DNA from: Nitratireductor indicus C115
Lineage (GTDB): Bacteria > Pseudomonadota > Alphaproteobacteria > Rhizobiales > Rhizobiaceae
Direction of reading: 5' to 3'
DNA length: 64,000 bases
Assembly: GCF_000300515.1 (NCBI RefSeq)
Contig: NZ_AMSI01000004.1
Span: forward strand, 248,001-312,000
Shown: positions 44,903 to 54,257 of the stretch, piece after piece
Layout of the letters: the number at the start of each line of letters is the position of its first letter
How positions within the stretch are numbered: the stretch's first letter is position 1
The notes under the pieces: generated by a model
The model's database searches: none
Told to the model about the DNA's origin: nothing
What the model saw: only the letters and a program-made list of their open reading frames with translations
Translations under genes and position numbers: made by a program

Positions 44903-45568
44903 ATGTCGAGACAGGCGGAAGCCAGAACGATGTCTGTCGACGAGGTGGTCGATGCGCTGCGCCAGCAGATAGTCGACCATGACCTGCCGCCAGGCTCGAA
45001 GCTTCGCGAAACGGCTCTTGCGGAGTCGTTCGGGATTTCCCGCCCCAGGCTTCGAGAAGCCTTTGGCATACTTGAAGACCGCGGACTGATCGAACGCATC
45101 CGCAATCAAGGCGCGGTCGTCTCGCGTCTCACTGCCGACCAGGTAGAGGCCCTCTTCGACGTGCGCGAAGTGCTTGAAGCTCTTGCGGTGCGCCTTGCAA
45201 CCCAGAACGCTCCCAAGGATACGTGGGATGATCTAAGCTATCGGTTCGGCGAACCGGCGCGGGCGGCCTTGGCCCGGAACGATATCAACTACTACGTAGA
45301 AGCAATCAACGCCTTCAGGAGCCAAACTGTCCTGGAAGCCCGTAACGAGTTCCTCACGCAAAGTCTCGACAAGCTTTATGACCGGACGCGGGTGCTTGTG
45401 CGCCGCCTCGTGCTTGTACCGGGGCGCATTGCCGCCGCACTGGACGAACACGAACGGATTCTCGATGCCATGATGGCCGGCGAAGCTGAGCGCGCCGAGG
45501 AACTGAAACGCGCCAACATCCGAAGCGCGCGGCAATGGTTTTCCGACTACAAGAAGTTTCTTCTTTAG
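44903..45568 (+). CDS. GntR-family regulator, FadR/FCD subfamily
   Basis: 221 residues. The winged helix has VDEVVDALRQQIVDHDLPPG, SKLRETALAESFGISRPRLR and LEDRGLIERIRNQGAVV. The C-terminal FCD domain is all-helical, with DVREVLEALAVRLA and HERILDAMMAGEAERA. FCD regulators bind organic acids or acyl-CoAs. It is the likely controller of the carboxylase operon and the biotin importer. ATG 44903 follows GAGGA. Confidence 0.92.
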   Translation: MSRQAEARTMSVDEVVDALRQQIVDHDLPPGSKLRETALAESFGISRPRLREAFGILEDRGLIERIRNQGAVVSRLTADQVEALFDVREVLEALAVRLATQNAPKDTWDDLSYRFGEPARAALARNDINYYVEAINAFRSQTVLEARNEFLTQSLDKLYDRTRVLVRRLVLVPGRIAAALDEHERILDAMMAGEAERAEELKRANIRSARQWFSDYKKFLL

Positions 45569-45760
45569 CGAGCCCATACACGACTTCGCGCGACTGGGGG
45601 CGGGCCACCTTCCCACCCCTGCCAGAGAATGAGCCGCTCAAGCAGAGAGGTCGTCCTCGGCTCCATTCGGCACTTCGGCAAGGACATCAGAAAATACCTC
45701 AGGTTCCGAGCAGCGGGACAAGGCGGCAGGCAGCCGGAGCCGCCCGCCACCTATGCGTGA
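45569..45760. other. Convergent gap with a GC-rich hairpin
   Basis: No gene is seen. A hairpin with GGCGGC and GCCGCC arms at 45722-45744 lies just after the lsrB stop on the minus strand. It has no clear T-run, so a terminator role is uncertain. Confidence 0.4.
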
Positions 45761-46792
45761 TCAGAAGTCGAAATTGCCGATGTTTTCCTTGGTGAAGACG
45801 GTGCGCTCCGGTAGCAGAATGATGCCATTGCCTTCGGCTTCGTAGTCATAGCCCTGAACTTTGTTTGCCGAGACTTCCACGGTGCCGATCCCCGGAATCT
45901 CGAGCTTGTCGCCGACGTTCATCGGGCCGTTCTTCAGGACATGGTCGGCGACGTAGATCGAGATCTTGCCCTGCTGCGTGACGTCCCACAGGCCAAAGCG
46001 CTGGATCGTGCCGCGTTCTATATAGGGACGCATGACATTCGGCGTGGAGAAGCCGACGATGGTCACGCCCTCGGCCCGCTTCAGATTTTCGGCTGCCTGT
46101 GCAGCGGCCGGCAGGGCGTTAGCATCGGGCGCGATGATCGCGTCGAGGTCCGGGTAGGTCTGAAGGATACTTTCCGCCGTCTGCAAGGACTTCTGTGCAT
46201 CATTATAGCCGTACTGGGTGGTAACGATTTCCCAACCAGGGTGCTCCTTCGCAATCTTCGCCTTCGCGGCTTCGGCCCAAGCGTTCTGATCGGTCACGGT
46301 CGGGCTGGAATAGAAGAAGGCAACCTTGGCCTTTTCCTTCGTCACGCCTTCGGCCGCCATATCGACCAGAAGTCCGCCGAGCTGCTCGGGCGTACCCTGG
46401 TTGATGTAATAGCTGCGGCACTCGGGGTTGACGTCACTGTCCCAGGTCATGACGAGTACACCGCGCTCCATGGCCCGTTTCAAGGCAGGGCAAAGGCCGT
46501 CCGGCGAGACAGAGGAAACGACAAGAGCGTTGTAGCCCTGATTAACGAAGTTGTTGATGAACTGAACCTGGCCGGAAACGCTAGGCTCGGTTGGGCCATC
46601 ATAGGTGACCTTCGCACCCAGCTCTTCACCAGCCTTCGTCGCACCGGCACCACCGGACGTGAAGAAGCCGACACCCACGAGCTTGGGAATGAAAGCAATC
46701 TGGCTTTCGGCATGGGCCACACCAGAGGCGAGTATGGTGCCGGCTAAAAGCACCGCGCCCGCAAGGCCGGATTTCGTGATAGATTTGATCAT
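45761..46792 (-). CDS. lsrB: Autoinducer-2 binding protein LsrB
   Basis: Periplasmic AI-2 receptor of 343 residues with signal peptide (cleavage near AHAES). The six positions known to contact AI-2 in LsrB are all matched: Lys in [11 protein letters not shown], Asp in WDSDV, Asp-Gln in [10 protein letters not shown], and Pro and Ala in [10 protein letters not shown]. This supports AI-2 rather than ribose binding. Start ATG 46792 is preferred because AGGAGG lies at good spacing. Another ATG is two codons earlier. It is last in the lsrACDB operon. Confidence 0.93.
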   Translation of the reverse strand: MIKSITKSGLAGAVLLAGTILASGVAHAESQIAFIPKLVGVGFFTSGGAGATKAGEELGAKVTYDGPTEPSVSGQVQFINNFVNQGYNALVVSSVSPDGLCPALKRAMERGVLVMTWDSDVNPECRSYYINQGTPEQLGGLLVDMAAEGVTKEKAKVAFFYSSPTVTDQNAWAEAAKAKIAKEHPGWEIVTTQYGYNDAQKSLQTAESILQTYPDLDAIIAPDANALPAAAQAAENLKRAEGVTIVGFSTPNVMRPYIERGTIQRFGLWDVTQQGKISIYVADHVLKNGPMNVGDKLEIPGIGTVEVSANKVQGYDYEAEGNGIILLPERTVFTKENIGNFDF

Positions 46793-46794
46793 TC

Positions 46795-47808
46795 TCATTC
46801 TCCTCCTGAAGTGACAGCCGCCCGGTTTTGCTTTTGTTGCCGGGCGACGGCGATGAAATCGGCCAGCATTGCGCTTCCATGACGCAATGCGACCGCGACA
46901 ACCAGCAACCCTCCCGAAAGTGCGCTGGAAACCTGGCTGGGGACGCCGGCCGCCTGCAATCCCTGTTGCAGATAGCCAATGACGAAGGTGGCGATGAGGG
47001 TGCCGAGGATGGAACCCTGTCCGCCATAGATGGACGCGCCGCCCAGTACGGCGGCGGTGACGGCCGGCAACAGCGTCGCCGACCCCAGGTCGACGCGCGC
47101 GGAACCGAAATAGGCCGACATGACGAGGCCGGCGATAGCGGCGGAGACACCCGTGACGACATAGGTGATCGTCTGTACGCGGCCGACCGGGATGCCCGCG
47201 AAGCGCGCGGCGCTTTCCGATTGACCGGAAAGGAAGACAGCGCGACCGAAACGGGTGAAGTGCAGCAGAACGATCAGTAGGAGGGCAAGCACGAGGAAAA
47301 GCGCGAGCGGGGCCGGCAAGCCAAGGAATTCCGCGTAGCCGAACGCGTTGAAACTTTCCGGGAAATTGCCGATGCCTTCATAACCGCCAGCGCCGACGAG
47401 GCCGGAAGCAACCGTTGCGGTGCCCTTGAACAGATAGAGGCTGCCGAGCGTGACAACGAGTGGCTGGATCTTCGACAGATGAATGACCGTAGCATTGACG
47501 AGACCGCATAGCGCGCCGGAAACGAGAGCAAATGCGATCGAAAGCGGCAGCGGCAGGCCGTAAAATGTGGCGACGCCGAAGACGATGGCGGCAAGACCGA
47601 TCACCGAGGCGAAAGACACGTCGATGCCACCGGAAATAATCACAAGGGTCAGAGGCAGGGCGACGATGCCGATCTGCACGAAATCCGAAGTGCCGTAGAT
47701 CAGGTTCGTGAGGTTCAGGAACCGGGGATTGATGAAGCCGAAGACGGCGAGCTCCACGACAAGCATGGCAAGGAGTGCGGTCTCCCAACGGAAGATCAGC
47801 TTTTTCAT
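46795..47808 (-). CDS. lsrD: AI-2 ABC transporter permease LsrD
   Basis: 337 residues, ribose-transporter permease family with about ten helices. Characteristic blocks: [18 protein letters not shown] and [20 protein letters not shown]. Position between the first permease and lsrB matches the lsr order. It overlaps lsrC by four bases. The lsrC/lsrD assignment is by order only. Confidence 0.9.
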   Translation of the reverse strand: MKKLIFRWETALLAMLVVELAVFGFINPRFLNLTNLIYGTSDFVQIGIVALPLTLVIISGGIDVSFASVIGLAAIVFGVATFYGLPLPLSIAFALVSGALCGLVNATVIHLSKIQPLVVTLGSLYLFKGTATVASGLVGAGGYEGIGNFPESFNAFGYAEFLGLPAPLALFLVLALLLIVLLHFTRFGRAVFLSGQSESAARFAGIPVGRVQTITYVVTGVSAAIAGLVMSAYFGSARVDLGSATLLPAVTAAVLGGASIYGGQGSILGTLIATFVIGYLQQGLQAAGVPSQVSSALSGGLLVVAVALRHGSAMLADFIAVARQQKQNRAAVTSGGE

Positions 47809-48836
47809 CGGCCAGCCTCCACTGCCTGCGTTTTGGTTGTTTCAGCGGATGGGGCGGGGCTGCGTTCGTGCACGGCATAACGGCGCGCGCGGATTCGGCG
47901 GTCGACGATCTGACGAATGCGTCCGTCGAGCAGCAGCACCGACAGGAGGATCGCGCCTGCAATGAAATCGTTCCAGTAGGCCGGGATTTTCAGGAAGACG
48001 AGCGCGCTGTCGATCGAGGTGATGAAGATGACGGCGGCGGCGACACCCGCAACCGAACCAGTGCCGCCGAGCAGGCTTACCCCGCCGAGCACGTTCACGG
48101 CGATGGCTTTCAACTCGATGCCGTTGCCGGCCTGATTGGGAATGAAGCCGATCTGCGCAGCGAAGACGAGCCCGGCCAGCGCCGCGCAGATGCCCGTCAC
48201 GATGAAAGCAGTGAACTGGACGCGTTTGACCGGCACGCCGAGATGGTGCGCGGCCTCACGGTTGTCGCCGACGGCATAGAAGTAACGTCCGAAGTGCGTC
48301 TTGCGCAGGCCAAGCCAGACAAGCACCATAAGAACGAGTACGACAACGGTGAGCGCCGAGAAGCCAAAGCCGAGATTGCCAGCCAGCGCCTTGAGATTTT
48401 GAGGCAGATCCTCGATCCAGCGTCCACCCGTCAGGACAAGCATGATACCGCGATAGAGACCTAGCGTGCCGAGCGTTGCCACGATGGAGGGAATGCCGAG
48501 ATAAGCGACCATCAGGCCGTTGAAGGCGCCGGCGGCGGCTCCCGTCAGCAGGCAGAAGGCAATGGCAAGCGGCAAGCTGACGCCGGCATCGAGCGAGAGG
48601 CCCAGAACGGCCGCGCTGAGGCCTAGAACCGAGCCGCTGGAGACGTCGATATTCCGCGTCAGGATGACGATCATCGTACCGAGCGAGATGAGCATCAGTA
48701 CAAGACTGTTGGAGACGACGACCGATGCGGTCGCGCCGGAGAGATAGCCGGGTGCAGCCGCGCCAATGGCGACATAGGTGAGCACAAGGACGACGAGGAG
48801 CGTTGCGACACGGTTGCGCGCAAGAAAGTCAAGCAT
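47805..48836 (-). CDS. lsrC: AI-2 ABC transporter permease LsrC
   Basis: 343 residues, same permease family as LsrD. Blocks: [39 protein letters not shown] and [19 protein letters not shown]. It overlaps the lsrA stop by eight bases, so it follows in one transcript. Confidence 0.9.
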   Translation of the reverse strand: MLDFLARNRVATLLVVLVLTYVAIGAAAPGYLSGATASVVVSNSLVLMLISLGTMIVILTRNIDVSSGSVLGLSAAVLGLSLDAGVSLPLAIAFCLLTGAAAGAFNGLMVAYLGIPSIVATLGTLGLYRGIMLVLTGGRWIEDLPQNLKALAGNLGFGFSALTVVVLVLMVLVWLGLRKTHFGRYFYAVGDNREAAHHLGVPVKRVQFTAFIVTGICAALAGLVFAAQIGFIPNQAGNGIELKAIAVNVLGGVSLLGGTGSVAGVAAAVIFITSIDSALVFLKIPAYWNDFIAGAILLSVLLLDGRIRQIVDRRIRARRYAVHERSPAPSAETTKTQAVEAGR

Positions 48837-50331
48837 GACGAGCCTCCGAGGCGCCGAAGGCGAGGCGGGCGATGGAGTCCACCGAGATATTGTCCGTCAG
48901 CTCGCCACCGGATTGCCCGAAGGCCATCACCTCAACGCGGTCTGCAAGCTGTTCGATCTCGTCAAAATCGGATGAAATCAAAACGATGGCGACGCCATCG
49001 GCTGCAAGCTTGCGGATAAGGTCGTAGATATCATTGCGCGCGGCAACATCGACACCTCGCGTCGGCTCGTCGAGGATCAGCACTTTCGGACGGACCGAAA
49101 GGCATTTTGCGAGCAATACCTTTTGCTGATTGCCGCCTGAAAGGCTGCGCGCCTCCTGGCCGGGATCGGCGCACTTGATTCCCATGCTGGACCGGAACTG
49201 GTTGAAACTCTTCCGTTCCGCGCCAGGCCGCAGGAAGAAGGGCAATCGGTGTACGAGATAGGACGAGACGTTCCAGAAAAGCGGCGCTTCCAGGAAAAGA
49301 CCGTGCTGTTGACGATCTTCCGGCAGATAGACGAGGCCATGATCGATGCAGACGCGCGGCGACCGCCTCTTGAGATCCGCACCGTCGAAAACGACGCTGC
49401 CCGTCATCTGGGGGCGCAAGCCAAAGAGGGTCTCGGCAAACTCCGTGCGCCCCGCGCCGACCACGCCGGCAAGGCCGAGAATCTCGCCTGCCCTGACGTC
49501 GAGGCTGATATTGCGGAATCCCTCGCCGCTGAGGCCGCGCACGCTGAGACGTGGTTTGCCGATCTGCGAGATTTTACGGGCGGTACGGTCCTTGCCGGGC
49601 ATTTCCGTGATCTGTACACGGCTCATCGCATCGATGATCTGGGCGTCACTATAGCCGTCGAGCGCCCCCGAAAGCACGATCACGCCATCGCGCAGCACAC
49701 TGATCCTACTACAGATTTCACGAATCTCGCGCAACTTGTGCGAAATGAAGAAGATGCCCACGCCTTGGGCCTGGAGTTTGCGCACGCGTTGGAAAAGTGC
49801 ACTGGTCTCGAAGGGAGTAAGGGCGGAGGTCGGCTCGTCCAGAATTAGCACGCGCGCATCGCGCACAAGACCGCGCAGGACTTCCACGATCTGGCGTTCG
49901 GCGATTTCAAGTGTGGCCGCCTGTGCGTCGAGATCAAGGGAAACGGAAAGCTCGGAGACGAGCTGCTCGATCCGCGACCTCAGCGCGCGGGGGGAAGCGG
50001 TAAGGCCAAGGCTGATATTTTCCAGAACGCTCTGGTTGGGCAGGATATGAGCTTCCTGCGGCACCAGGTAGAGACCGAGTTCCTGCGCCGCTGCCGGCGA
50101 GGCGTGAGCCAGCGCTTCCCCGTTGATTTCGATAGCGCCTGAATTCGCCGGGATAACGCCCGACATGATCTTCATGAGGCTCGACTTGCCGGCGCCGTTG
50201 CCGCCGAGAAGCGCGTGCACTTCTCCTGCCTGCAATGTGAGTGAAACGCCCTTCAGCACCGGAACGGCGCCGTAGGATTTCCAGATGTCCGTCAGCTTCG
50301 CGACCCTCCTGACCGCTGGGCCATCACTCAT
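48829..50331 (-). CDS. lsrA: AI-2 ABC transporter ATP-binding protein LsrA
   Basis: 500 residues with two ABC domains. The first has Walker A LLGGNGAGKSS, signature LEIAERQIVEVLRGL and Walker B VLILDEPTSAL. The second has a degenerate Walker A (VVGAGRTEFAETL), signature LSGGNQQKVLLAKCL and Walker B VLILDEPTRGVD. This is usual for double sugar ATPases such as RbsA/LsrA. ATG 50331 is used. It is divergent from lsrR and shares its operator region. Confidence 0.92.
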   Translation of the reverse strand: MSDGPAVRRVAKLTDIWKSYGAVPVLKGVSLTLQAGEVHALLGGNGAGKSSLMKIMSGVIPANSGAIEINGEALAHASPAAAQELGLYLVPQEAHILPNQSVLENISLGLTASPRALRSRIEQLVSELSVSLDLDAQAATLEIAERQIVEVLRGLVRDARVLILDEPTSALTPFETSALFQRVRKLQAQGVGIFFISHKLREIREICSRISVLRDGVIVLSGALDGYSDAQIIDAMSRVQITEMPGKDRTARKISQIGKPRLSVRGLSGEGFRNISLDVRAGEILGLAGVVGAGRTEFAETLFGLRPQMTGSVVFDGADLKRRSPRVCIDHGLVYLPEDRQQHGLFLEAPLFWNVSSYLVHRLPFFLRPGAERKSFNQFRSSMGIKCADPGQEARSLSGGNQQKVLLAKCLSVRPKVLILDEPTRGVDVAARNDIYDLIRKLAADGVAIVLISSDFDEIEQLADRVEVMAFGQSGGELTDNISVDSIARLAFGASEARHA

Positions 50332-50368
50332 TCTGCACCTGTTCACATGTAATATCTGACACTCATGT

Positions 50369-50388
50369 GATCATAGTGATTGATGATC
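50369..50388. promoter_or_regulatory. Inverted repeat, candidate LsrR operator near lsrA
   Basis: Arms GATCAT and ATGATC separated by eight bases, 38 bases upstream of lsrA. A second GATCA repeat lies at 50540-50553. Such paired sites suit a SorC-type repressor looping or controlling both directions. Confidence 0.5.
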
Positions 50389-50539
50389 GTCAATACGCTC
50401 AGATCACCCGGTGCGGCACCAGGTCGAAATTACCATGTATTATGAGAGGCTTTTTGCTGAAAACCGAGGAATTGACGCGAGAAAGGATTTTTACCCCAAC
50501 AACGCGTTGACGTATCAAAAGTTTTCTTGATATTCAAAT

Positions 50540-50553
50540 GATCACAATTGATC
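50540..50553. promoter_or_regulatory. Inverted repeat, candidate LsrR operator near lsrR
   Basis: GATCACAATTGATC is a repeat with five-base arms, 16 bases before the chosen lsrR start. It shares the GATCA half-site with the repeat at 50369-50388. Confidence 0.5.
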
Positions 50554-50568
50554 GAAGGAAGCCTTTGG

Positions 50569-51516
50569 ATGGCCTTGGACAACGGGGAATGGAGTTACGC
50601 CGACGCGGACGAGGAGATTCTCACACGCATCGCCTGGTATTATTATAATGACGGGCTGACGCAGAACGAGATCGGCGAAAAGCTCAACTTGTCGCGTATC
50701 AAGGTTTCGCGCTTGCTCGAAAGCGGTCGGCGTTCCGGCATCATCCAGGTACGGATCAATTCACGCTATCAGGGCTGTCTCTCATTGGAGCGGCAAATCA
50801 AGGAGCGCTACGGGCTGCTCGAAGCCTACGTGGTGCCGGAGCTTCCCGGTCAGGATCCGAGCGACCGGCTCGGTCAGGCAGCGGCGCAATTCCTCATGCA
50901 GCGCTTGCATCCGAACGATCTTCTGGCGGTTGGCTGGGGCGCAACGGTCTCGAATACGATCCAGCGGCTCGGCCACCTCGCCAACGAGCGCAATATCGGC
51001 CTCGTAAGTCTCACGGGCGGCGTTGGTACGTATGTCGATGGTATGCGTACGGCCAATTGGGGCAGCGGTGTGCATCTCGTGCCCGCGCCGCTCGTCGTCC
51101 GTGATCCGAATGTGGCGCGCAATCTCTCATCTGAACCTGCTGTCGCCAATTTGCTCGATATGGCGCTGAATGCCACTTACCAACTCGTCGGCATCGGTGA
51201 GATTTCCGCCACCTCCACAGTTGTCCGCTCCGGTTATGTCAGCCCGGACGAGGTTGAACCGCTGCGCCGCAAGGGCGCGGTTGGCGACATTCTCTGCCAG
51301 TTCTACAACGAGCGCGGCGAAACGCTCGACCTGCCGCTGCACGACCGGGTGATCGGCGTAAAGCTGGCGGCGCTGTCGCGTGCCGAAAAAGTCGTGGCGG
51401 CAGCCGGCGGCATCCAGAAGGTGCAGGCCATCCATGCGGCGCTTCGTGGAAAATTCGTCGGCATCCTCATAACCGATGAGACGACGGCTGCCGGCCTCAT
51501 CGAGTTCAGGGACTGA
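50569..51516 (+). CDS. lsrR: Transcriptional regulator LsrR (SorC family)
   Basis: 315 residues. The N-terminal helix-turn-helix is RIAWYYYNDGLTQNEIGEKL followed by NLSRIKVSRLLESGRRSGII. The C-terminal sugar-phosphate-binding domain has LLAVGWGATVSNTIQRL and GISATSTVVRSG-like segments. In enterobacteria LsrR is released by phospho-AI-2 made by LsrK, and both are adjacent here. The frame could begin at 50548 with TTG, but ATG 50569 behind GAAGGAAG is better. Confidence 0.92.
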   Translation: MALDNGEWSYADADEEILTRIAWYYYNDGLTQNEIGEKLNLSRIKVSRLLESGRRSGIIQVRINSRYQGCLSLERQIKERYGLLEAYVVPELPGQDPSDRLGQAAAQFLMQRLHPNDLLAVGWGATVSNTIQRLGHLANERNIGLVSLTGGVGTYVDGMRTANWGSGVHLVPAPLVVRDPNVARNLSSEPAVANLLDMALNATYQLVGIGEISATSTVVRSGYVSPDEVEPLRRKGAVGDILCQFYNERGETLDLPLHDRVIGVKLAALSRAEKVVAAAGGIQKVQAIHAALRGKFVGILITDETTAAGLIEFRD

Positions 51517-51519
51517 ACC

Positions 51520-53082
51520 ATGACGACTTCCTATCTACTCGCCGTCGACGCCGGTACCGGCAGCGGCCGCGCCGTGATCTTCAACGAAAACGGGAACCAG
51601 ATTGCGAGCGCGCAGCATGAATGGTGGCACAAGACCGATCCGCGCTTTCCGGGATCGATGGATTTCGACGTGGACGGCAATTGGTCACTGCTTTCGCGTG
51701 CAATCCGGCAGGCAATCGCCGAAGCTGGTATCACCGCCGCGGAGATTCGCGCCGTCAGCGCCACCAGCATGCGCGAGGCCTTTGTTGTCTATGATCGCAG
51801 CGGCCGCGAAATCTGGGCCTGCGCCAATGTCGATAGCCGGGCCGTCGCCGAAGTGCGCGACCTGAAACGCGACTTACCCGGCCTTGAGCGCGATCTTTAT
51901 GCCGAGACCGGGCAGACCTTTGCGCTCGGCGCGCTGCCGCGCCTTCTCTGGTTGAAGCGGAATCTGCCAGACGTGTATGACCGCATCGATCGGATCAGTA
52001 TGCTCTCCGACTGGGTCTTGATGCGCCTTTCCGGCGTGATCGCCAGCGACCCTTCGAATGCGGGGACGACGGGCCTCTACGGCTTAGCGAAACGCGACTG
52101 GTTGCCGGAGGCAATGACCAAGGCCGGCATGCGCGATGACATTTTCCCCGAAAGCGTCGAGCCCGGAACGATCATCGGACACGTCACTGATAAAGCAGCG
52201 GAAGAGACAGGCCTTACCGCCGGAACACCCGTCGTCATGGGCGGCGGAGACTGTCAGACCGGCGCTGCAGCGATCGGCGTCGTCAACGAAGGCGATTGCG
52301 CCGTGCTTGGCGGCACCTTCTGGCAGCAGGTTGTCAATGTCGGACCCTCGGTTTCCGATCCCTCTATGGATCTGCGTATCAATCCGCACGTCGTGGCGGG
52401 TCTCAATCAGGCGGAGGCAATCAGTTTTTTCGTCGGTATGGTGATGCGCTGGTTCCGCGACAGCTTTGGCGCGGAGGAAGTGGTCGCCGCAGGGCGAGGC
52501 GGAGATGCCTATCGTCTCCTTGAAGAAAAAGCAGCACGTGTGCCGGTCGGTGCCCATGGCATCATCCCGGTCTTTTCCGACGTCATGCACTACGGCAACT
52601 GGTATCACGCCGCACCCTCGCTTCTGAATCTTTCCATCGATCCGGAAAAATCCGGCAAGGCTGCAATTTTCCGTGCCCTGCAGGAGAACGCAGCCATCGT
52701 CGCGGCCCGCAATCTCTCGGCCATCTTCAAGCTCTCCGGCAAGACGCCGGAAAAGATCGTCTTCGCAGCCGGCGCATCCAAATCCGCCCATTGGTCGCAG
52801 ATCCTTTCGAGCGCCACCGGCCTTCCGGTCGTCACCCCGGTCGTCAAGGAAGCAACCGCGCTCGGGTGTGCGGTTGCTGCAGCCACCGGTATCGGCCTCT
52901 ACCGCGATTTCGTCGAGGCAGCAGAAGGCTGGGTACGCTGGGACGGTCGCTTCGAGCCGAATCTCAAGCACAAAGCGATTTATGACGAGGCGGGTAAGCG
53001 CTGGGCGCGGGCCTATGCGCTGCAGCGCCAGCTTGTCGACGAGGGTGTCACCACAGCCATGTGGAAAGCACCAGGCCTTTGA
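51520..53082 (+). CDS. lsrK: Autoinducer-2 kinase LsrK
   Basis: FGGY kinase of 520 residues that phosphorylates AI-2 inside the cell. It is strikingly similar to the enterobacterial protein along its whole length: LAVDAGTGSGRAVIFNENGN, IWACANVDSRAVAEV, VDPSNAGTTGL-like SDPSNAGTTGLYGL, LGGTFWQQVVNVGPSVSDP and a C-terminus MWKAPGL. It starts four bases after lsrR, so they are co-transcribed. Confidence 0.96.
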   Translation: MTTSYLLAVDAGTGSGRAVIFNENGNQIASAQHEWWHKTDPRFPGSMDFDVDGNWSLLSRAIRQAIAEAGITAAEIRAVSATSMREAFVVYDRSGREIWACANVDSRAVAEVRDLKRDLPGLERDLYAETGQTFALGALPRLLWLKRNLPDVYDRIDRISMLSDWVLMRLSGVIASDPSNAGTTGLYGLAKRDWLPEAMTKAGMRDDIFPESVEPGTIIGHVTDKAAEETGLTAGTPVVMGGGDCQTGAAAIGVVNEGDCAVLGGTFWQQVVNVGPSVSDPSMDLRINPHVVAGLNQAEAISFFVGMVMRWFRDSFGAEEVVAAGRGGDAYRLLEEKAARVPVGAHGIIPVFSDVMHYGNWYHAAPSLLNLSIDPEKSGKAAIFRALQENAAIVAARNLSAIFKLSGKTPEKIVFAAGASKSAHWSQILSSATGLPVVTPVVKEATALGCAVAAATGIGLYRDFVEAAEGWVRWDGRFEPNLKHKAIYDEAGKRWARAYALQRQLVDEGVTTAMWKAPGL

Positions 53083-53120
53083 CCTTTCAACCGAGACTTC
53101 AACACAACGGGAATTGAGAC

Positions 53121-53426
53121 ATGCTCATCCAAATGGTCAGCATCAACGTCAAGCAGGGCTATGCCGAAGAATTTCTGGAGGCGTTCCGCATCAATTATGA
53201 AGGTACCCGCCAAGAGCCAGGCAACCTTCGCTTTGACGTACTTCGTAACCCCGATGACGACCACCGTTTTGTCATTTACGAGGTTTTCAAGTCGTCGGAC
53301 GCGCTCGATGAGCATCGCAAAACTCCGCACTATCAAGAATGCGTCCGCAGGATCGATCCGATCCTCAACGGCCCGCGCACCAAGACTTTCTACAATGTGG
53401 AGATGGCAGATTTTCTTGGTGCCTGA
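53121..53426 (+). CDS. lsrG: LsrG, phospho-AI-2 isomerase
   Basis: Small ABM-domain protein of 101 residues. It acts on phosphorylated AI-2. Sequence blocks resemble LsrG: VSINVKQGYAEEFLEAFR, EPGNLRFDVLRNPDDDHRF, and TPHYQECVRRIDPILNGPR. It is the third gene of lsrRKG. No lsrF (the thiolase that finishes the pathway) is found in the window. Confidence 0.92.
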   Translation: MLIQMVSINVKQGYAEEFLEAFRINYEGTRQEPGNLRFDVLRNPDDDHRFVIYEVFKSSDALDEHRKTPHYQECVRRIDPILNGPRTKTFYNVEMADFLGA

Positions 53427-53591
53427 GTTCGCTGCGACAATCCCTGCTACCAGAACCGCAATTCGTATGGCACTAGGCGTTCGCTGCAACTCATCCGCCC
53501 CCGGCAATCAAGACTGATAGTCAAGGATTGCCAGCGGCATGCGATCAACGCGGCGTTGATAATAAACTATGAAGAAGTGCCCATAGCCAGC
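53427..53591. other. Junction region after lsrG
   Basis: No gene is seen. The last 13 bases (from 53579) belong to the MaoC-tail repeat shared with 62892 onward. Confidence 0.4.
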
Positions 53592-53690
53592 TCAGGAAGG
53601 TTGCGGTCGCCCCATCATCAGTCGCAGCGATTCGTATATCATAACGGTCTTGCCGTTCTGGTTTCGCACGCTGTTGCGTATGCGCACTAA
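53592..53690 (-). pseudogene. MaoC-family dehydratase, 3' tail only
   Basis: The minus strand reads SVRNQNGKTVMIYESLRLMM and GRPQPS before a stop, the typical end of MaoC-like hydratases. The rest of the gene is missing; it is directly joined to an IS6-type transposase fragment. An almost identical tail is found at 62905 onward. About nine differences were counted by eye in 100 bases starting at 53579 and 62892. Confidence 0.65.
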
Positions 53691-53996
53691 GGTATCGCCG
53701 ACGCTGTCGATGGCTCGACAAAGACACATCCACTGCCCGTGAACCTTGATGTAGGTCTCGTTCACATGCCACGGGCAGTCGGCGGACCGCTTGCAGCGGT
53801 TATCGTTACAGCAACACCTGCGAGGAGTGGACAACCAGCAATGGTTCGTCGAATGGTCAACGCTGACGCCGCGTTCAGCCATCATCTCCTTCAGATCCCG
53901 CAGACTCAGGACATAGGCCAGATACCATCGCACGCATAGCCGGATCACCGAGTGATCGAAGTGGCCACCTTTGAATATCATGAAACGCGCTTCCAA
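53691..53996 (-). mobile_element. IS6-family transposase remnant
   Basis: The frame reads FKGGHFDHSVIRLCVRWYLA, LRDLKEMMAERGVSVDHST and WHVNETYIKVHGQWM, matching IS6/IS26-type transposases. It is not functional. The first catalytic Asp of DETY is Asn (VNETY), a stretch in the middle is scrambled (NHCWLSTPRRCCCNDN) and the C-terminal half is replaced by a MaoC tail. Terminal repeats were not identified. Confidence 0.75.
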
Positions 53997-54257
53997 ATGG
54001 GGTTGACCTCATGCCATCAGCGGGTTTCCGAAAAGTCTGCAACAGAACTTTCCCTGTCCGCCACCCAGAAGCAGTCGGACAGGAACCCAGCCCGATCCAA
54101 CCGAGACGGTCAGTTGCGTCTCATTCAAATCGCAATGGTCGATAGCGACGGGCATCATTATATTGCAATATTTTGCAAATATATTAATTTGTTGCAATTG
54201 AATGCATAAATGAGATACGCCCACAAGCACTTGATTGACTGCCAGGGAGCTTAAGCA
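53997..54257. other. Upstream region of the pentose cassette
   Basis: The stretch holds the promoter of the transketolase gene and an AT-rich operator candidate (54171-54198). No gene is recognised. Confidence 0.45.
54171..54198. promoter_or_regulatory. TGCAAAT-type operator candidate before tkt
   Basis: TTTTGCAAATATATTAATTT followed by GTTGCAAT. The TGCAAAT half faces ATTTGTTGCA, giving an imperfect inverted repeat. The same TGCAAAT word begins the operator at 58890 before the FrcB-like gene. Confidence 0.45.

Noticed and set aside
45722-45744. Confident terminator after lsrB
   Set aside because: The stem is good, but no T-run follows on the minus strand, so it is mentioned only as a hairpin in the gap entry.
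53545-53772. 75-codon frame overlapping the transposase remnant
   Set aside because: It is an out-of-frame reading of the same IS6/MaoC sequence.
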